Origin: Dryas octopetala
Taxonomy: Eukaryota; Streptophyta; Magnoliopsida; Rosales; Rosaceae
Assembly (NCBI GenBank): GCA_963921425.1
Contig: OY992838.1
Location: 21,493,861 to 21,557,860 of the forward strand
Reading direction: 5' to 3'
Length of the DNA: 64,000 bases
The notes beneath the pieces were generated by a model. The model had not been told where the DNA came from, searched no databases, and saw only the letters and a program-made list of their open reading frames with translations. Shown here piece after piece: positions 35,363 through 46,206 of the stretch. The position numbers and the translations under genes are program-made. How positions within the stretch are numbered: the stretch's first letter is position 1; every line of letters begins with the position of its first letter.

Positions 35363-36132
35363 TGTTCGTATGACTAATCATCTGGACACGACAAGTCACA
35401 TAAGGCTTAACATCATGTCGTTTGGGCTTAGGCCCAAAGGATAAGCCCATCCTAGGCTCCTGGGCTCCTAGGCACCGACTTCGTAGGCCTAAAGACTAAG
35501 CCTTTCCTGGGCTCTTAGCCTCTGACCTCCAAGGCTCCGGCCTCCTGGGCTCCTAGGCTCCTAGCCCCTGACTTCCTAGGCTCCGGCCTCCTGGGCTCCT
35601 AGCCCATGACCTCCTAGGCTCCGGCCTCATAGGCTCTGGCCTCTTAGGTCCTGAACTCCTTGGTTCCGGCCTCCCAAGCTCCAGCCTCCTAGGCCCCGAC
35701 CCATGTCAACTCATTCGGATCCACGAAACAGGTGACACGTGGCGCTCCTTCAGTGCAAGTCATTACAAGGTACACGTGTCATCACCGGATTGGTTGACAC
35801 TCTTCCAAAAGTACTATAAAAGAGGTACTTTCTTGTCAGAAAAGGACAATGCAATCAATATTATACTATTCACTCACTATGCTCACAGATTCTCTTGACA
35901 CTGACTTGAGCGTTGGAGGAGGTTCGGCCGGTACCACACCGGTACCCTTCCCGCTCACTTTTGTGTGTTTGCGCAGGGTGCTTCGAATATTACATTTTCA
36001 CCACTATTCACTAGTCGGACCCAAATACCCGTCCCTACCCCACTTCGACGTGTCATCCTCTCAGTGGGAGGTCAACGGGTCCACGTGGTTTGACTTGAAG
36101 TTGACTGCTTCTACCTTTTTTGAGCATCAACA
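35363..36132 (+). repeat. Left LTR of the nested gypsy, with minisatellite and TATA box
   Basis: This 770-bp LTR carries a degenerate minisatellite at about 35440-35700 built on CTCCTAGGCTCCGGCCTC. The right LTR (40982-41654, 673 bp) has fewer units, which explains most of the length difference. ACTATAAAAGAGG near 35812 is a good TATA box, with the transcript probably starting about 30 bp later. The end CATCAACA abuts the primer site. Confidence 0.88.
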
Positions 36133-36152
36133 GTTTGGCGCCGTCTGTGGGA
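36133..36152 (+). other. Primer-binding site of the nested gypsy
   Basis: GTTTGGCGCCGTCTGTGGG lies directly after the left LTR, a form common in plant gypsy elements. Confidence 0.8.
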
Positions 36153-36236
36153 AAGTGACAACATTTCCCTATTTGATTCTCTACCCTCAGTTGAGGTGCA
36201 AAAACCTTCCGATCTTCCGACCTTCCGACCCCTGCA

Positions 36237-38300
36237 ATGTCTGACGGAGGTCCTATTTTCGATCAAGTCGACAACACCCCACTAGGTGACAAACGAGGCA
36301 AGAAGGTTGCCGAACCTGATCAGGAGGCATACATCCAACGGTTGGAAGCTCAACTCTAACGAACCCAGGAACAGCTCGACCTCCAAAAGGACACAACACA
36401 GATGTACGAGCGACTTCTCCATGACAGGGAAGAACATACCACTCTCCGGAATGGTGAGGGGAGGAACCCTCGGAGGGACCGAAATGTTCCGCGTCAACTG
36501 GACACAGGGCAAGTTAGCCGCCCACCCCCAGGTTTCCAAAAGAGACTTGTCCACCCGGTCGGCCGGGCCCGATCCAGCGAGCATTCTACCCGCTCTGAAG
36601 AATTCCACATTTATGGGGACTACTGTCATCTGCTCGACGACAACCGTTCTAGACGAGAGGAGCAACGGACGACCCGGGGTGAATCCAACCCACGTCCCCA
36701 AGATTTTGAGGAGGAGGAGGAGGAGGCTATTCGTCCCAAGCGACGACGAGGAGAAGAGCAGGCTTTTTCGACTGGACGCCGTGCAGGAGATGATGCTTTC
36801 ACGGGCGAGCAAATCGCTGACTCCGGTACAGCGGATCGCTTCCACCTGACCACCTCCAACAACTCCTCATGGACATCCGCGAGCGCTTGAGGAGAATGGA
36901 GGGGGGAAGTCGTGGTGGACACCCATCTTTGGAAACAAGGGAGCTACCTGGACCTTTCACAGCTCGCATCCTGTCCATTCCCCCGGTTGGCGACGTCCGA
37001 CCTCCAAAATAGCTCCGTACACAGGAAAAGAAGACCCATATGACCACCTCATGAGTTTCCGGTCAGCTCTGGAGTCCAAGGGTGTCGATGACATTACAAA
37101 GTGTCGGATCTTCCCTTCTACCCTCTCTGGCACTGCAAGGGATTGGTTCTATCAACTTCCTCACGACTCGGTTGATTGTTTCAACGAGCTCTGAGAGCTC
37201 TTCCTAGGCCAGTATATCATCCAGACAGATAGGATTTACACCACAAATGATCTGACGCGGGTCCGTCAGGGTAGCAGGGAATCCCTTTGGGAATATATCA
37301 CCCGATTTCAGCTAGAGCGATCTGGGTGTCGTGAATGTAATGAGAAGGTAGCCTTCGCTGCTTTCAAGGGTGGTCTCCTAGAGGGGGACTTCTTGTTTGA
37401 AATCAACCGCCGCAATCCGCACACCTACAAGGAACTCATGCAAGAGGCCATTGCCTATGCTACTGCTAAATTCAAAACGTATGGGAAAAAGCCGCCTACC
37501 ATGGACCGTCCAAGTCCCGACCAGGCCATCATAGTGCCACCCCAGCCCGAGTCCTACTCGGGTAACCAATATAGGGGGTCCGGGAAAAAGTTCAAGAAAT
37601 TCACCAAGAAACACTTTGGTAATGGTAGAGGTGGAAGACAACGAAGGGAGGAAAATTATGAAACATCCTATGCCTCCAGGTTCAAAGTCTATAGAATCAT
37701 CACTGTTACTTATACATAATTATATCCCCAGATCAAAGACATACTTCCTAAGCTCCCACCTCGCCCACCACAAACACGGTACCAGGCTAACAAAAACTTT
37801 TTTTGCATTTACCATGACGACCATGGCCATGACACCGAGGTATGCAGAGCCTTTAAGGAGGCAATAGAGACCTTGGTACAGGCAGAAAAGTTGGATGGTT
37901 TTGTAGATAATGAGGCCATTGAGAAGGATAAGACCGAAGGACAACGACGGGGGCGAGTAAATACCATCTGTGGTGGCCCGACCCTCGCTGGCAACTCCAA
38001 CAGGGCTAGGAAGGAATACGCCCGAAGTGCTCAGCAATGCTCCGACGTTATGACTTCCATCGTGGCAAAAAGACTCCTAAGCTCCGGTGGTCGCCCATTT
38101 CCTTTGCTGAGGAAGAAGAACGTGATTTAATCTTTCCACACGATGACCCTTTGGTCATTGAGGCCACCATAGCTAATTTTTCCTCGCCAACCACCCGAGC
38201 CCCTGACTACCATGAACAGTCCTTGGCCCTTTGCCTAATGGGGCATCGACTTAATCGGACCAATGACAGAGGGGAAGGGAAAAGTCAAAATGGCAGTAGT
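36237..38300 (+). pseudogene. gag, protease stub and integrase scrap of the nested gypsy
   Basis: An ATG at 36237 opens MSDGGPIFDQVDNTPLGDK, followed by an acidic/basic stretch with several stops. The capsid-type gag domain is at about 37010-37470 (KEDPYDHLMSFRSALESKG, STLSGTARDWFYQLP, ESLWEYITRFQLE). FCIYHDDHGHDTEVCRAFKE at about 37800-37865 is the degenerate zinc motif of this lineage. After IFPHDDPLVIEATIANF the frame runs at about 38230 into VKMAVVAVDYFT, which belongs to integrase. All of reverse transcriptase and RNase H has therefore been deleted. At least two nonsense codons (36358 and 37192 regions) interrupt gag. Confidence 0.82.
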
Positions 38301-38382
38301 CGCAGTGGACTATTTCACTCACCCCCTGCAAAAACAAACAACCAAAGATTACTATTTGTACAAGCACAACATCAGCTAATAA

Positions 38383-39299
38383 TCAAAGTGTACAAAGACA
38401 ATGCATCGGCTCAACCAAACAACCTATTATGTGGAAATTCGTCGGCACTCTATTTGCGGTCACCCTCTTACTTCGGCCGAATTCCCAGGCTCTACTCGCA
38501 AAAAACCATTTTTTCTTCCAGTCCTTGTGAGAGTCTGGGTGGCCCACCTGTATTTGGCGAGTCGTGTCATCAGTGAACTGCCCGTTTGGCAACTGCGAGC
38601 AATATACCCACCCTCGCAAATTGGGACTTGACTTAATTTCAAACAAGTGTGTGAATTGAGCCATAATCGGGGCACCATACCCCTCATCTCGGAAAAATAC
38701 ATACAACCCAATTAATGTTCTCCAACTATTGGGTGTTAGTTGAGCTGGCGTAATTCCTAACTTCCTTAAGATGTATTGGAAGTAGGGATGGAGAGGAAGT
38801 CTAAACTCATGGTGAAAACTTTTGGCAAAACACAAAATATGCTCCTCCGCGGGTCACTCAAGACATCACCCTCTCCTGGGAGGCTCAGATGGATGTAATC
38901 GGGAATTTGGAACTCCACCCTCAATTTTTCAAGCTCCTCCTCTTTCATCCTGTTCTCATACAGCCCATCCACGGACTAGTACGTCCTAGGCACCATGTGC
39001 CTACCCACATCACCACCACTTGTGGGCGTCTCTCTATCATCACTGTCCTCACTACCAGTGTCATTTCCTTCACTTTCCCTCACCATGGACAAGCTTTCTT
39101 GGACAGTTTTGAGCACTTTGCCCACCCCCATGTTTCCACACCCCATCCGGGGTCGGGGCACACTTGGTCTCGTCGATGTCCCATCACTTGTAGACGCCTG
39201 GTCGGACTCTCCATCATCCATGAAATTGTCCTCCCTTAACGAATCGTCTGAGGAAACCATGGAATGTCCGACCCCAACACACCTGCCCATCCACGACAA
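38383..39299 (-). pseudogene. Antisense accessory frame of the nested gypsy
   Basis: Three minus frames join end to end. One is an acidic start (SDDSLREDNFMDDGESDQ); the next reads EFQIPDYIHLSLPGEGD; the last (38835-38383) reads FRLPLHPYFQYILRKLGITP, then LTPNSWRTLIGLYVFFRDEG and FTHLFEIKSS. This type of protein is common in plant gypsy-associated antisense genes, usually annotated as putative plant transposon protein. Its function is unknown. One frameshift near 38835 and a stop near 38975 break it. Like the PMD gene of the outer element it is antisense to gag-pol and lies between pol and the 3' LTR. Confidence 0.65.
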
Positions 39300-39779
39300 A
39301 CCAAAAAATCAAGATGGGAAGTGCTCGGAATACCAAGACAACACCATGGACATATCAGATCACTACTGGTTTCCCACCCCTCATATGTGCTCTCCCACAC
39401 CATGTTCAGCCACCAATCATGTACTCATCAATATTCAAAAAATCAGTTCAAGAGGAAGAGCAATAACAACCTAAGCCTTACTCGTATTCCGCGGCTTCAA
39501 CAGCTCAGACGGGTTCCGACCCACTTAGCTTGTCTTAGCTCCTATGTACCTGGTCAACAACAACAAGACACCCAATAAATTACACAAGTCCAAAAATGAA
39601 GGCATATTGCCTAATCAGTGCTCGGCAAGGTTCATACCCATCTGCCCCTACTCACATTTTTCACAAATTCACAATCAGAATTCCAAGGTTCGCATCGGGT
39701 TGGACGACTACCATTTCTCACAATTCTACATTTTCCAAGGCACAATCAACAAATCAAATGGCTAGGAAGAATTTCAAAA

Positions 39780-40560
39780 TGCCTACCTCAAATGCTCGGA
39801 ACAAGCTTCAACTTTCCGACCCGCTCAACCCGAGCCGAGCACCTCCTCACCTGAGCAAATCCGTGCCTCCGAGCTGCCGCCCCGCGCACCACCAACCCCT
39901 CCTAGCAGCTCCTCCCCCCTGCGCAGCAGGTCCGGCCCGAGCCCACCTTCTCACCCGAGCAGACCCGCGCCTCTGAGCTGCCGCCCCGCGCACCACCAGC
40001 CCCTCCGAGCAGTCCTCCCCCCTGCGCAGCAGCTCCAGCCCGAGCCCACCTTCTCACCCGAGTAGATCCGCGCCGATCTGAACTCTGCCCCGTGCAGCAC
40101 CCCTCCGAGCAGCTGCAAAGACCGACCCGAGCCCAGCCTACTCGGGTTCCAGCCCAGGCCGAGCAGTCGAACAGCCTCCTCGACCCGACCCCTCCAAATC
40201 GAGCCCTCTCTTTCCGACCCCAGCCCCCAATTCAAACCGATCCGCAGATACCAGCTCCGACCCGAGCCCAGCCTCTCCGCCTCGCGTACAGCCAACATCT
40301 CTGGGTTGGACTTTTGCCTTCGACCAGAGCAGATTCGGGCTCTCCCTTTCCTCCGACCCGAGCCAACCCGATCCAGCCCCTCTGCTTCTGCGCTTTCGAC
40401 CCGCGCACAACCCCTCCGACCCGAGCCCGAGCTCTATTGCTTTCGAACCCACCAGCTCAGCTCCCCCTTTCCTCCGACCCGACCCCTTCTCCCTCCGACC
40501 CGAGCTCCCTTTTCCCTGTTTTGTTTCCAAACACAGCCGCCCCTTTTTGGTTTTCTCCTG
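39780..40560 (+). repeat. GC-rich low-complexity tract with CGACCCGAGC units
   Basis: A C-rich region with dozens of CGACCCGAGC, CCTCCGAGC and CAGCCCGAGC units, contrasting with AT-rich neighbours. It is the 3' untranslated part of the nested gypsy. The long frames on both strands reflect composition. A poly-A run at 40769-40787 follows before the pre-LTR segment. Confidence 0.8.
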
Positions 40561-40981
40561 TTGAAAAAATATATTAACTCTTTCTCTCCAAAATACTTAC
40601 AGAGTAACAAGTAACAAGTGTGAGATTTGGGGTGGGTTTTTTATATTTGAGCTCTACCATTTAATTCCAAAATCTCATTTACAAAGGGCAACATCCCACC
40701 ATTCAATTGGATGAAATTCACTGGGATTTCGCGAAGCGTCTACGACTCGGAATACAGAGTGATCAAAATTAAAAAAAAAAAAAAAAAAGGTTATGATCTT
40801 TCATATGTAACCCCCCAAGCTTTTCTACAGTACAACTTTTCTTGCTAAGGAACTTGAGGGACTTTTAGACAGTATCTTAAGCAGGAACAAGTATATGGTC
40901 ACTTGTCGTTCTGCTCGGACTTCTTTGTGTACAAAGTTCCCAACCAAGAAGTACATTTTGCTCGAAAACTTGGGGGACTTC

Positions 40982-41654
40982 TGTTCGTATGACTAATCAT
41001 CTGGACATAACGACAAGTCACATAAGGCTTAACTCATGTCGTTTGGGCCTAGGCCCAAAGGATAAGCCCCTCGTAGGGTTCTGCGCTCCTAGGCACCGAC
41101 TTCCTAGGCCCAAAGACTAAGCTCTTCCTGGGCTCCTACCCCTTGACCTCCTAGGCTCCGGCCTCCTAGGTCCTGACCTCCTAGGTTCCGGTCTCCCAAG
41201 CTCCAGCCTCCTATGCCCCGACCCGTGTCAACTCATTCGGATCCACGAAACAGGTGACACGTGGCGCTCCTACAGTGCGAGTCGTTACAAGGGACACGTG
41301 TCATCACCAGATTGGTTGACACTCTTCCAAACGTACTATAAAAGAGGTACTTTCTTGTCAGAAAAGGACAATTCAATCAATATTATACTATTCACTCACT
41401 TTGCTCGCAAATTCTCTTGACACTGACTTGAGCGTCGGAGGAGGTTCGGCCGATACCACACCGGTGCCCTCCCCGCTCACTTTTGTGTGTTTACGCAGGG
41501 TGCTTCGAATATTACGTTTTCACCACTATTCACTAGTCGAACCCAGCTACTCGTTCCTACCCCACTTCGACGTGTCATTCTCTCAGTGGGAGGTCAACGG
41601 GTCCACGTGGTTTGACTCAACGTTGACTGCTTCTACCATTTTTGAGCATCAACA
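40982..41654 (+). repeat. Right LTR of the nested gypsy
   Basis: 673 bp, TGTTCGTATGAC to CATCAACA, matching 35363-36132 except for fewer minisatellite units and scattered changes. It is followed by host sequence that resumes the RNase H of the outer gypsy. Confidence 0.9.
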
Positions 41655-42413
41655 TCGATATAATTATGATTCCTGCTCCCGCTAAGCCATCTGGGCTGGA
41701 GCCATTGAACCATAATTCCCACGGCTTAATTCCAATGTAGCATGTCATAGTTGCACCAATTTCCACTTCACATATGTCTTCCATTTACTTTGAAGGATGA
41801 TGGGCCAAAAAACCAGCCAAAGCCTGACTCTTCACTGACTTTTGAAGAATATACTTGTAGTCAAACTCTGATAAAGCCATAGTCCACTTTCCAAATCAGC
41901 CATGAGGAGCTCTTCAATTTTTACCTCATAGTTACATTTACCACATAAAACCACTGGCCCTTCTGGCTTTGATAAGGTCTCTTCCTTCTGGTGCTGATGT
42001 CTTCCGGTTGTAACAACATCAACCCTAGTCTTTGGATGATTATTTGATGGTTTTGGTTTTCCCAAAGAGATCACATTCAAAGATGCCTCGATGAAGGGCT
42101 TTGCATCAATCTTCATTTGGTGTTTATCTTTTTGTGGGAATTTCAACTTCTTGATTTCAACCAACTTATGTACTATGCCTCTGAATGTTACACATGTTGC
42201 CGTGGTATGAGTCCACTTGGCATGATATTTACATAATATCTTTCCCACCAACTGTTCTTTTGGCAGAATGACATGGTCTACTAGGAGAGTGATCATCTTG
42301 TCAGCTTTCATTTGTTCAAAAATTTGATCTACCTTGGACAAATCTAAACTGTATTCCTTGGTCACATTCACACGCAGTTGACTTTCATCTTTGGTTTGGT
42401 AGGTGACTACCTG
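41655..42413 (-). pseudogene. Outer gypsy: gag end fused to RNase H start
   Basis: Right to left: QVVTYQTKDESQLRVNVTKE, the zinc-like CKYHAKWTHTTATC, IDAKPFIEASLNVISLG (gag/protease linker), then a jump to LSEFDYKYILQKSVKSQALA, FLAHHP and WELWFNGSS...GAGIIII, the start of RNase H. The protease core and the whole reverse transcriptase that belong between them are missing. RNase H continues at 35253 on the other side of the nested gypsy. Confidence 0.8.
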
Positions 42414-43258
42414 CAGGGACGGACGCACGTTGGGAGGTAGGGGGTCGGGCGACCCCCCAACGCCGGATCTCTTAGCCGTGAGACTCCTTTCCCAGTCGCC
42501 GGTGACCCCCCAAATCTCTGGACGGCGACCCCTCGACCTCTAGCCGGTGACCCCTCGCCGCCCAGTCGCCCACCACCTGCTTGATGAAAAGCCTCAGTGG
42601 CTGTTGGACTTTCTCTCTTTTCTCTTCTCTTCTCCTCTCCTCTCTTGGTTTTGCTGGACTTTCTCTCTCTTTTCTCTTCTCTTCTCTTCTCTTCTCTTCT
42701 CTTCTTCTTTTGGTTTCTCTCTCTTTCTTCTCCTCTGTTTTCTTTCTCTCTGGTTTGCCACACACCACCGCCTAGCACACACACACACATACACACACCT
42801 CACTCCCAGCCATTCACAAGCTAGGAAAGCTCACACACACACACACACACACCTCACTCCCAGCCATTCACAAGCTAGGAAAGCTCACACACACACACAC
42901 ACGTAATCACAACCTTTTTTCTGTTTTTGTTTTTAATACATATATGTATATATAACATAAGTTTATATATATATATATACTATAACATAATTAAAATGTA
43001 ATTAAAATTAATACTAATAAACACAAATATGAATATAAATAAATAATAATTTAAGTAATTAAATATAAATAAATATAAAGACAAGTAATTATTTTAATAA
43101 ACACAATTTTTGTAAAATTTAAAAATTATGTTATTACATATTTACATGTAACTTGTAATATTGTTTATCATTTAATTTTTTATTGTTATTGTCGTCCAAT
43201 TTTTTTTTTTGCTTTTACACTCTGACCCCCCGAGTTGAAAATCCTGGATCCGTCACTG
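42414..43258. mobile_element. hAT-type non-autonomous element in gypsy gag
   Basis: The ends CAGGGACGGACGCACG and CGTGCATCC-like mirror CCTGGATCCGTCACTG are imperfect inverted repeats, and the 8-bp duplication ACTACCTG is exact (42406-42413 and 43259-43266), as hAT elements make. Inside are a pyrimidine-rich TTTCTCTTCTC tract (about 42614-42745) and two copies of a 60-bp unit CCTCACTCCCAGCCATTCAC with (CA)n (42778-42901). The rest is AT-rich. There is no transposase. Confidence 0.88.
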
Positions 43259-43266
43259 ACTACCTG

Positions 43267-44893
43267 GCCGGCGCCGGACCCATATTTGGTCGTAGGTGGT
43301 CGCACAAGGGCTACACATTCATAAGGTTTATTAATGTTAATTTCGGTCAGAGAAACATCTGCCTCTTCAAGGGGTTCATCCTCATCAAGGCCTAGGAAGT
43401 GCATCGTCGTACCCTTTTGGTAAGTTGGTTTGGTCACGCCCCTCCTTCGAACTTCCTCTCTCATTAGTAACTCGAAACGAGCCACCCTATCAGCTAACTC
43501 ATATAAGTTCCTGATGTTGACACCATCGAGGTGTTTCCTATGTTTAAAGGATAAACCAGCCTGGGTGAGCTTGGCAAACTTCTTCTCGGGCAGAGTAACT
43601 CAGTAGTTCATCCTCGCCCGTCTGAATTTGGCTATGTGTGCAGAAGCTAACTCATTTTCTCCATGGTAGAGTCTTGCTAGGTCAGCGACAAAGATTTCTT
43701 CCTCGTAGTGGTAAAATTGCTCGTGGAAGATGTCTTCAAGTTCTCTCCAAGTGGCAATTGTGTTTGGCTTTAAGGTCATGAACCACTTGAAGGCAGGACC
43801 AGATAGTGAAGACACAAACATCTTCATTTTCAAGCGTTCATGTCTGGCGAACTCACCACACTGTGCGCTGAATTTTGCAATATGCTCGACGAAAGATATT
43901 CTGTCATCTTCGCCGAAAAATGTTGCAAAATCCTGTTGCCTGAAATTCCTTGAATATTCCTGATTCAAGACTATCGCTGTGAATGTAAGTGTGTAGGCTG
44001 GCCTTGGGCGTTTACCTTGGTCTCCCATGTATTCGTAGAGTAGGTTCTCCACAAAGCCATAGTGATTGGCTGGTCGTAGTGCTTGGCCTCTTCATATGCA
44101 TTCCTATATGGCCGTAAATGCATGATATTGTTGTTCTCATTGCCATTGCGGTTATTTCTTGCATGCGGCGCAACATATCGTTGTAGTCGTGCTGGTTGCA
44201 ACGCAATTGGTTTAAAAGGAGGAGGTGGTTATTCCTTTGGTCAATGATTTCTGTTCTGGACAGAGGTTCGATGCGCCAAGACCTGATTGGATTGGGTTGG
44301 CTGCTTGGATCCTTTGATTTTTCGTCAGTAGTACTCCTCTTAAGGTCTCGGCCAAACGATTAATATTTGCTATCAAATTCGCCACACTTCCCTCCAAGCC
44401 AGTGTGCATGTCCCGGATTTCATCTACTATGCCATTTTGTACATTTGTGAGTGTTCTTTCCAAGCCTCTCACCTCGCCTTAAATACCTCTAATCTCAGTA
44501 GATATACTTTCGGCTGCCTGAAGCTGCTTGGATCCTTTGATTTTGCGCTAGTAGTACTCCTCTTAAGGTCTCAGCCAAACGGTCAATACTTGTCGTCATA
44601 TTTGCCACACTTCCTTCCAGGCTAGTGTGTATGCCCCGGATTTCATCTATTATGTCATTTTGTACATTTGTGAGTGTTCTTTCCAGGCCTCCCACCTCGC
44701 TTTGAATACCTATGATCTTAGTAGATATGCTTAGGGCTGCCTGAAGCTTGGCTGTTGTTCCTCCGGCAGTTGTCGCCGGGTCCATCCCTTTTGTAGCCAT
44801 GATTACTGAAAGTTCTTCGGTCGTGATTCCTCTCCTGATTGCTTCGTCGAGGAATTCTTCAATCGTTGCTTGAAATGTTCTGGTTGCAGTCAT
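43267..44893 (-). pseudogene. Outer gypsy gag
   Basis: The frame starts at an ATG at 44893 (MTATRTFQATIEEFLDEAIR), with a predicted coiled-coil (SVANMTTSIDRLAETLRGVL) that is duplicated (223-bp period at about 44300-44745). It then has the retrotransposon gag domain at 43600-44052: FATFFGEDDRISFVEHIAKF, SLSGPAFKWFMTLKP, WRELEDIFHEQFY. The C-terminal part VARFELLMREEVRR runs to 43267, where the hAT element cuts it. Stops and frame changes separate the pieces, so no full-length Gag can be made. Confidence 0.85.
44300..44745. repeat. 223-bp tandem duplication within gag
   Basis: GTAGTACTCCTCTTAAGGTCT occurs at 44328 and 44551, and the whole 223-bp unit from GGATCCTTTGATTT to GCTGCCTGAAG is repeated with moderate divergence. 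It doubles the coiled-coil region of Gag. 223 is not a multiple of 3, so it also shifts the frame. Confidence 0.85.
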
Positions 44894-44914
44894 TCAACGA
44901 ATGATGCAAAATAG

Positions 44915-44936
44915 TCCCACCGGGCGTGCCAAATTA
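44915..44936 (-). other. Primer-binding site of the outer gypsy
   Basis: The minus strand after the LTR end ...GAGATAACA reads TAATTTGGCACGCCCGGTG, a primer site form typical of Tat-like plant gypsy elements. Confidence 0.75.
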
Positions 44937-46201
44937 TGTTATCTCCAAAACTCGCGGCGAGATTTCACCGAGAATCCTGGCAAATAGCACTGTAGTCCTA
45001 GTTATTGCGAAGGCATGCCATTGTTCTCGGCCGAGACGACCGTAACAGAAACTGTAAGTTTGATTAGTTGTGTGCATTTGTGCCGGATCTTTCTTTTTTG
45101 ATCTAATGATTGTACAGTAAGCAAGGAACGTGAACTAACCAAAAGTTCATACTGCCTTGATCCTCAAGGACTTTTTATACATAAAAAGTTTTTGTGACTA
45201 TTACTTCAAATTCATAAGTGCGACTGATGTTTTGCTAATTGATTGGATGCATGATGTAATAATAAACTTTAATGAAGAATATGTGCACAATATGATTTTC
45301 TTGGAAACGAGATACAATGGTAGTTTTAATAACGAACCTCATGATTAATACATGAAAATCAACTGTCGAAACTTTGAAGAGAAATCGATACCAAAGGAAA
45401 AACCTTAGCAGAGCTACAGAGAAGGAAAACATAAAGCTTAAGAACTTTAAATGATCAAATACAAATAGTTTCTTAGTAAATGATTAGGTGACTAAGAGGT
45501 TGGAGGGTTGAGAAGATTAAGATCTTGAGACTTTGAAGAGAGATTGAGAGTTGGGAGATTGGATATTGATTTCAAGACTTGTGTCTTTTTGTGTTGATCG
45601 TGGATGCTTCTTCTGTTGGATTCTTCTCCTTTTATACTTGAATTTTCTAAGTGTGAATACTCCAATTGTGCTGCCCATTATGGGAACTTGTTCCTGATCA
45701 ATCTCTGCACATCCAACGGTGGAAGCTGGTTTTGAAACTTGTTCAAGCGATGTAAGTCTCACATATATTCTTTTCGAAACTTGTTCCAGTCTGAAATGTC
45801 ACTTCCTACTATATGGGGCTGTCATTTCGTTTCTTGGGATCCGTGTTAGTATCTTCCTCACCCCATTTGCTGATTACTCTGGCTTCTGACAAAAAATATG
45901 CTTTTTTGTTGTTCTTTGTTCTGTTGCTCGGTGGGGAGTTGATGAAGCTATTCTCGGCCAAAAAGAACACTTACGATCCCTAAAATATTGTTCTTTTAGC
46001 GAGAGAAGCTTGCCGAGAACGAATTCGTTTGCTATGTATGCCATGCTCTAGATTCCACGCGGCACCTCAGTTTAAGCAACACATGATGACTTCCTCAAAG
46101 ACTAGGCTTATCAGTCGGGCCAACGTCTGAACATAAGTTGGGCTTGGGTGAATTTGGGCTTGGCCATGCCTTTGGCCCAATTCCAAATTATGGTGTAAAC
46201 A
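44937..46201 (-). repeat. 5' LTR of the outer gypsy element
   Basis: 1265 bp, transcript-sense TGTTTACACCATAATTTGG to GAGATAACA. It is colinear with 28100-29354. A minus frame at 45762-45517 (LTSLEQVSKPASTVGCAEI) also occurs in the other LTR at 29014-28637 and is an LTR frame, not a gene. Confidence 0.93.
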
Positions 46202-46206
46202 TATAC

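Larger units (their letters stand above)
35254..41654 (+). mobile_element. Nested Ty3-gypsy element (Tat-like), deleted pol
   Basis: Two LTRs in plus orientation (35363-36132 and 40982-41654) start TGTTCGTATGAC and end GAGCATCAACA. The left one is followed by the primer site TTTGGCGCCGTCTGTGGG. Between them are gag, a protease stub joined to an integrase scrap, an antisense frame and a GC-rich tract. Reverse transcriptase and RNase H are gone. The copy begins not at the LTR but 109 bp earlier, in sequence that also precedes the right LTR. No target duplication matches: TCGAT follows the right end and CCCAT precedes the left. Confidence 0.88.
28100..46201 (-). mobile_element. Ty3-gypsy retrotransposon (Tat-like), 18.1 kb with nested inserts
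   Basis: The two LTRs (28100-29354 and 44937-46201) are in the same orientation, start and end TG/CA with minor decay, and are bounded by a 5-bp duplication TATAC (28095-28099 and 46202-46206). In transcription order (right to left): 5' LTR, primer site, gag, gag end fused to RNase H, integrase, an antisense gene with a tandem array, polypurine tract, 3' LTR. The reverse transcriptase domain is missing, so it is non-autonomous. RNase H of the GAGI type and antisense extra genes fit the Tat lineage. Nested inside are another gypsy element (35254-41654) and a hAT element (42414-43258). Confidence 0.92.

Noticed and set aside
36282-36922. 187-codon frame and other long frames opposite gypsy gag
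   Set aside because: They are antisense or shifted shadows of the gag frame in a GC-balanced region; only the gag frame has family motifs.
39951-40614. Overlapping frames in the GC-rich 3' part of the nested gypsy
   Set aside because: They are composition-driven (CGACCCGAGC units), open in several frames, with no domain.
42407-42906. Lys/Glu-rich and Ser/Leu-rich frames in the hAT element
   Set aside because: They come from the CT-rich and CA-rich simple repeats.
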